A stretch of 31,979 bases of DNA, taken from positions 1-31,979 of IMG/VR virus record IMGVR_UViG_3300031834_000898; one strand, written 5' to 3'. Shown one piece after another: positions 29,389 to 31,979 of this stretch (the first letter of the stretch is position 1; each line of letters starts with the position of its first letter). The translations under genes and the position numbers were made by a program. The notes beneath the pieces were generated by a model. The model saw only the letters and a list, made by a program, of their open reading frames with translations, made no database searches and was not told where the DNA came from. Origin of the DNA: a virus.

Positions 29389-30417
29389 TTAGCAGGCCGC
29401 CAAGCACGCGCCACCCTGAAGCACACCGTTACGACGGCAGTTGCTGCAGGTCTGCTGGATGTCCACAAGGATCGCACCGACGTACGCATCCTGCCACTTC
29501 TCATACTCGGGCGTGATGATCTTGAAGTTAGCGTCACTACCGAGATGGAGCTTCTGGTACTTAGAGTTGAGTAAGAAGATAGACCCAGAACCATCAACGT
29601 TGGTCCCGGTAATCGACTTGTCCTGCATGATCGTCATGCCCTGATAAGTCATATTGTCGAAACCAAACTCTGCGGCACGCTGATTGACGTAGCGGATGCT
29701 CGTCGCCAGCTTGCTTTCGAGATGCCAGTAGCTGAGAGTATCTGCTAGGGCAAGATCAGGATGGTCACTCCCGTCGCTACAATTCGCGTAAGCGGCACGA
29801 ATTCCATCAGCAATACCAGTGCTACCCGCAGTAGTCGCAATGCTCGACCACTGATTCCTCCACCAGGTGTACGTCGTGCGGCTAATGCCACCGATGATAA
29901 GCGTCTGGCTTGCCACCGTTGCCGTATCAACAACCTGATACATCGAGTAGATCAGCTTGTTGTTTACCGTACGCGAAGTGGTGAAGAGATCCGTATTGAT
30001 GCACCGCGTCAGGCTCAGCTCAGCCTGCTGCTTCAACGCATCAATAAGATTGACCACTGCGCTATCGCCCTTGTTGGCCGCAGCAGTCGTGCGCGCGTAC
30101 ATGATCGGAACCCTGTAGTGCGCCATCTTCCACACGGTCGTTGCGATACCCTGCGGAGGCGTCGCATCCATAACCTCGTATGCGTCGTAGGCCTTCGCAT
30201 TCGGGTTCTCGTCATACATGATGGGAATTTCGATAGACTCTCCACCATCGTAAACACTGGAACGGCCCTTGTCCTTCATCCACCATAAGTACGGGGTCGC
30301 CTGAAAGAAGTTATCAACAATGCTCGGCTGGACCTTCGGCAAAGTCGTTGCAATCAGCGCATTGATATTCGCCGGGATACTACCAGCCGCAACTACAGCG
30401 GAACTAAAACGAGGCAT
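29389..30417 (-). CDS. Major capsid protein (HK97-fold type)
   Basis: A 342-residue protein with NFFQATPYLWWMKDKGRSSVYDGG, ESIEIPIMYDENPNAKAYD and VWKMAHYRVPIMY, a pattern I know from podoviral major capsid proteins; the scaffold gene is upstream and the decoration genes are downstream. MCP of this group commonly ends near CSN.R..GVL, present here as TCSNCRRNGVL, but this protein adds a C-terminal QGGACLAAC. ATG 30417 has AAGGAG upstream. Assembles the icosahedral head. Confidence 0.85.
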   Translation of the reverse strand: MPRFSSAVVAAGSIPANINALIATTLPKVQPSIVDNFFQATPYLWWMKDKGRSSVYDGGESIEIPIMYDENPNAKAYDAYEVMDATPPQGIATTVWKMAHYRVPIMYARTTAAANKGDSAVVNLIDALKQQAELSLTRCINTDLFTTSRTVNNKLIYSMYQVVDTATVASQTLIIGGISRTTYTWWRNQWSSIATTAGSTGIADGIRAAYANCSDGSDHPDLALADTLSYWHLESKLATSIRYVNQRAAEFGFDNMTYQGMTIMQDKSITGTNVDGSGSIFLLNSKYQKLHLGSDANFKIITPEYEKWQDAYVGAILVDIQQTCSNCRRNGVLQGGACLAAC

Positions 30418-30428
30418 GATTTATCTCC

Positions 30429-31247
30429 TTAAATGCCAAGCTCGCGTTTAGCGTCTCTAAAAGCCCTCAACACAGAATCACGTCCTGAATATGTCTCAGA
30501 CTTGCCATTCTGCGATGACCCCATTGTGGGAGATACAGTCTTGCCCGCCTTCGCCTTAAGCTCCTCCATTACAGACGACCGAGTCTTCTCTTTGACAAGC
30601 CCCGGTACGTCCTCGAAGGTAGCCAAACGATAGGCGTCCTCAACTGACTTCGCCCTTCCAGTCGCTACCACCTGCGCCATGGTGTCCAGCCTCTCGTAAG
30701 GGTCTGGCCAGCCGTTATCCCCAGCCTTCTTGGCCAGGTCGGCAAGCTCGTTCTTCGCACGCGAGTTCGCCTGCTCCTGCCCAATAGACGAAAGCTGAGA
30801 ACTCAATGGGCCAAGCTTGCTTTCGATAGCCTTCTGTACCATGGCTTCAATGGCCTTGGCAGCCTCTGAGTCGAGGTGGTCTGAAAGCACGGGCGTCTTC
30901 TCAGGTTCCACTGCTGGAACGCTCTGACCAGACTGTACCTGCTTCCATGCCGCCTTCACCCAGGGCTCCTCAACTAGTTGGTCCAGCAATTCAGCCTTGC
31001 GCGAAAGCTCTGCCATCTGGCCCTTGAGCTTCGCTGCCTCTTGCTGCCCCTTGGTCATCCCCCCATGGAACTTCTTCACTCCGGCAAGCACCGCCTCGCG
31101 TTGCTCTTCGGGAATAGTTTCCCACGGAATCATCGAGTACGGCTTGTACTCTTCTGGCAACCCCTCTGGCTCAGACAGTCCAGTTGCATCCTCGGGCGTA
31201 GCAACGCTCTCCGCGGAAGTATCCTGGGTCATAAGCGCTTCAGACAT
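30429..31247 (-). CDS. Scaffolding protein-like
   Basis: A 272-residue acidic/helical protein just before the major capsid gene. After an acidic disordered N-terminus it has a helical run (KGQQEAAKLKGQMAELSRKAELLDQLVEEP, in parts) and a second one (ESKLGPLSSQLSSIGQEQANSRAKNELADLAKKAG), and ends in a basic helix (SVLRAFRDAKRELG). That is the usual layout of phage scaffolds, whose C-terminal basic helix binds the capsid protein. ATG 31247 follows AAAGG. A sigma70-like promoter lies directly upstream. Confidence 0.75.
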   Translation of the reverse strand: MSEALMTQDTSAESVATPEDATGLSEPEGLPEEYKPYSMIPWETIPEEQREAVLAGVKKFHGGMTKGQQEAAKLKGQMAELSRKAELLDQLVEEPWVKAAWKQVQSGQSVPAVEPEKTPVLSDHLDSEAAKAIEAMVQKAIESKLGPLSSQLSSIGQEQANSRAKNELADLAKKAGDNGWPDPYERLDTMAQVVATGRAKSVEDAYRLATFEDVPGLVKEKTRSSVMEELKAKAGKTVSPTMGSSQNGKSETYSGRDSVLRAFRDAKRELGI

Positions 31248-31265
31248 ACGAAATCACCTTTCTTA

Positions 31266-31293
31266 ATTATAGGATAAAAAACTACAGGTGCAA
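31266..31293 (-). promoter_or_regulatory. Candidate sigma70-like promoter of the scaffold/capsid genes
   Basis: On the minus strand, TTGCAC (31293-31288), a 16-nt spacer (31287-31272) and TATAAT (31271-31266). The -10 is perfect. The predicted start near 31259 is inside the AAGAAAGG ribosome site, so the leader would be very short. A chance match is possible. Confidence 0.45.
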
Positions 31294-31341
31294 TGCGATC
31301 ATTACGCACAGCATAAACTCTATCCTGTCGTACTGCGTCAT
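31282..31341 (-). CDS. Micro-ORF, 19 aa, hydrophobic
   Basis: ATG 31341 overlaps the stop of the repeat protein (ATGA). The 19-residue product (QYDRIEFMLCVMIALHL after MT) resembles the end of the protein just upstream (QLDRIEQLLYVLMAVKS). It is a hydrophobic segment, likely in the membrane. Its stop lies within the spacer of the candidate promoter. Small, so may not be expressed. Confidence 0.35.
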   Translation of the reverse strand: MTQYDRIEFMLCVMIALHL

Positions 31342-31979
31342 GACTTCACCGCCATGAGTACGTAAAGCAACTGCTCTATCCTGTCGAGCTGAGTGCCCGC
31401 CGTCCCATTGACACTACCAGTTGTCCTTGGCGCATTAACCACTGACGTTCCCACGCAGTGGTGAGCAATGCGGGAAGACGCAATGGTCCTCGGTGCAGCG
31501 ACAACGCTCGTGCCACTACAAGGGGCCAACCCAGGGGAACTAACCGTGGCAGAGCCAGTAGTTATAGGGGCCTTGGCTACAGAAGTTGCCGTACACCGCT
31601 TGTTGCGGCGTACGTTACCACTGGTTATAGGGGCCTTGACTGTAGAAGTGGCCGTGCAGCGCCTGACAAGACGGCACAGAGCTATAGTGGCTGGCGCCTT
31701 GACTATGCTCGTCGCTATGGCGGTAACGGTCCCAGCAACTGCAGCAGGGGTAATCGTACCAGAGGCTGTTGTTATAGGGGCATTAACCTTAGAGGTAGAC
31801 GAGGCTCTTTTGGCTTTGCGACCAACACCAGAAGACAACGGGGCTTTAACTACACTAGTGGATGTTGATCGCTTTGTCTTTCTTCCAACACCAGCAGTTG
31901 TTGGGGCTTTAACTACACTGGTCGCCGTAGTAAGTTTAGTCTTGCGTGCAACACCAGCAGTTGTTGGGGCTTTAACTAC
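31338..31979 (-). CDS. Tandem-repeat protein (21-aa units), 5' end beyond window
   Basis: An open frame enters from the right edge and ends at 31338. Nine units of about 21 residues with the pattern TS(V/T)VKAP(T/I)T.G..RK.KR.. are readable; two are longer (28 and 25 residues). The last unit leads into a hydrophobic tail QLDRIEQLLYVLMAVKS. The protein is Thr/Ser/Ala/Lys-rich and very basic. An apparent start at 31838 is internal to the array and is not real. It lies upstream of the scaffold, where the portal region would normally be. Possible roles: a fibrous or nucleic-acid-binding head protein. Unrecognised. Confidence 0.75.
   Translation of the reverse strand, partial: VVKAPTTAGVARKTKLTTATSVVKAPTTAGVGRKTKRSTSTSVVKAPLSSGVGRKAKRASSTSKVNAPITTASGTITPAAVAGTVTAIATSIVKAPATIALCRLVRRCTATSTVKAPITSGNVRRNKRCTATSVAKAPITTGSATVSSPGLAPCSGTSVVAAPRTIASSRIAHHCVGTSVVNAPRTTGSVNGTAGTQLDRIEQLLYVLMAVKS
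31407..31979. repeat. Coding tandem repeat array, mostly 63-bp units
   Basis: The block corresponding to GGGGCTTTAACTAC starts at 31840, 31903 and 31966 (exact 63-bp steps). Older units are offset by 63, 63, 84, 63, 63 and 75 bp further left. The rightmost copies are nearly identical in DNA, and the left ones have diverged. All lengths are multiples of 3. Confidence 0.85.

Noticed and set aside
31338-31979. CRISPR array
   Set aside because: Units are 63 bp with no unique spacers and keep one open reading frame throughout.
1-31979. tRNA genes, integrase or attachment sites
   Set aside because: None seen by eye. A tRNAscan or profile search could still find one.

Overview
This window looks like part of a tailed double-stranded DNA bacteriophage with podovirus-type architecture. 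The right half holds, on one strand, a scaffold-like protein, an HK97-type major capsid protein, two small paralogous capsid-associated proteins, a head-tail adaptor, a very large nozzle-like tail protein, and a run of helical proteins ending in a 1397-residue protein of the internal-virion/ejection type. No tape measure, sheath or baseplate genes are visible. Two lipobox proteins, an RlpA-like peptidoglycan protein and a heptose-kinase-like sugar kinase suggest a Gram-negative host, but this is inference. Terminase, portal, polymerase and integrase are not in the window.

Layout. (1) 1-4607, minus strand: an operon of about 15 small genes, mostly joined by 1-14 base overlaps (ATGA, GTGA, TAGTG, TAATG). 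Recognisable members are a SAM methyltransferase, a PD-(D/E)XK nuclease, a DUF4406/deoxyribosyltransferase-like protein and two tiny cysteine-rich proteins. (2) 4608-5195: a divergent, strongly G-asymmetric noncoding region with dyads and 20-bp G-rich repeats, a candidate origin and/or control region. (3) 5196-7290, plus strand: small orphan genes separated by hairpins and a recurring ribosome-binding leader. (4) 7289-11637, plus: tightly overlapping genes including a lipoprotein and RlpA-like pair, a PAPS-reductase-like protein, short coiled-coil genes joined by a repeated gene junction, and a duplicated coiled-coil protein. (5) 11634-14976, plus: a PfkB/RfaE-like kinase, then a recombination block (Sak4-like ATPase, DUF669-like ssDNA-binding candidate, resolvase-like nuclease) and a spanin-like membrane protein. 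(6) 15001-15061: back-to-back terminators between convergent modules. (7) 15078-31979, minus: the virion module, read right to left, beginning beyond the right edge with a protein made of 21-residue tandem repeats.

The plus-strand block supplies DNA replication/recombination and host-modifying functions. The right-hand minus block is the late virion operon and ends in two membrane-associated genes. The left minus block is an accessory or early operon. Many small genes had their start codons reassigned here from Shine-Dalgarno spacing and stop/start overlap. Seven small CDSs shorter than 60 codons are reported (960-1127, 1602-1721, 4464-4607, 6727-6897, 11485-11637, 22719-22886, 31282-31341), as well as short reassigned genes such as 5196-5357.

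Most functions are inferred from motifs read by eye. No database search was run, so family names should be taken as hypotheses of stated confidence.
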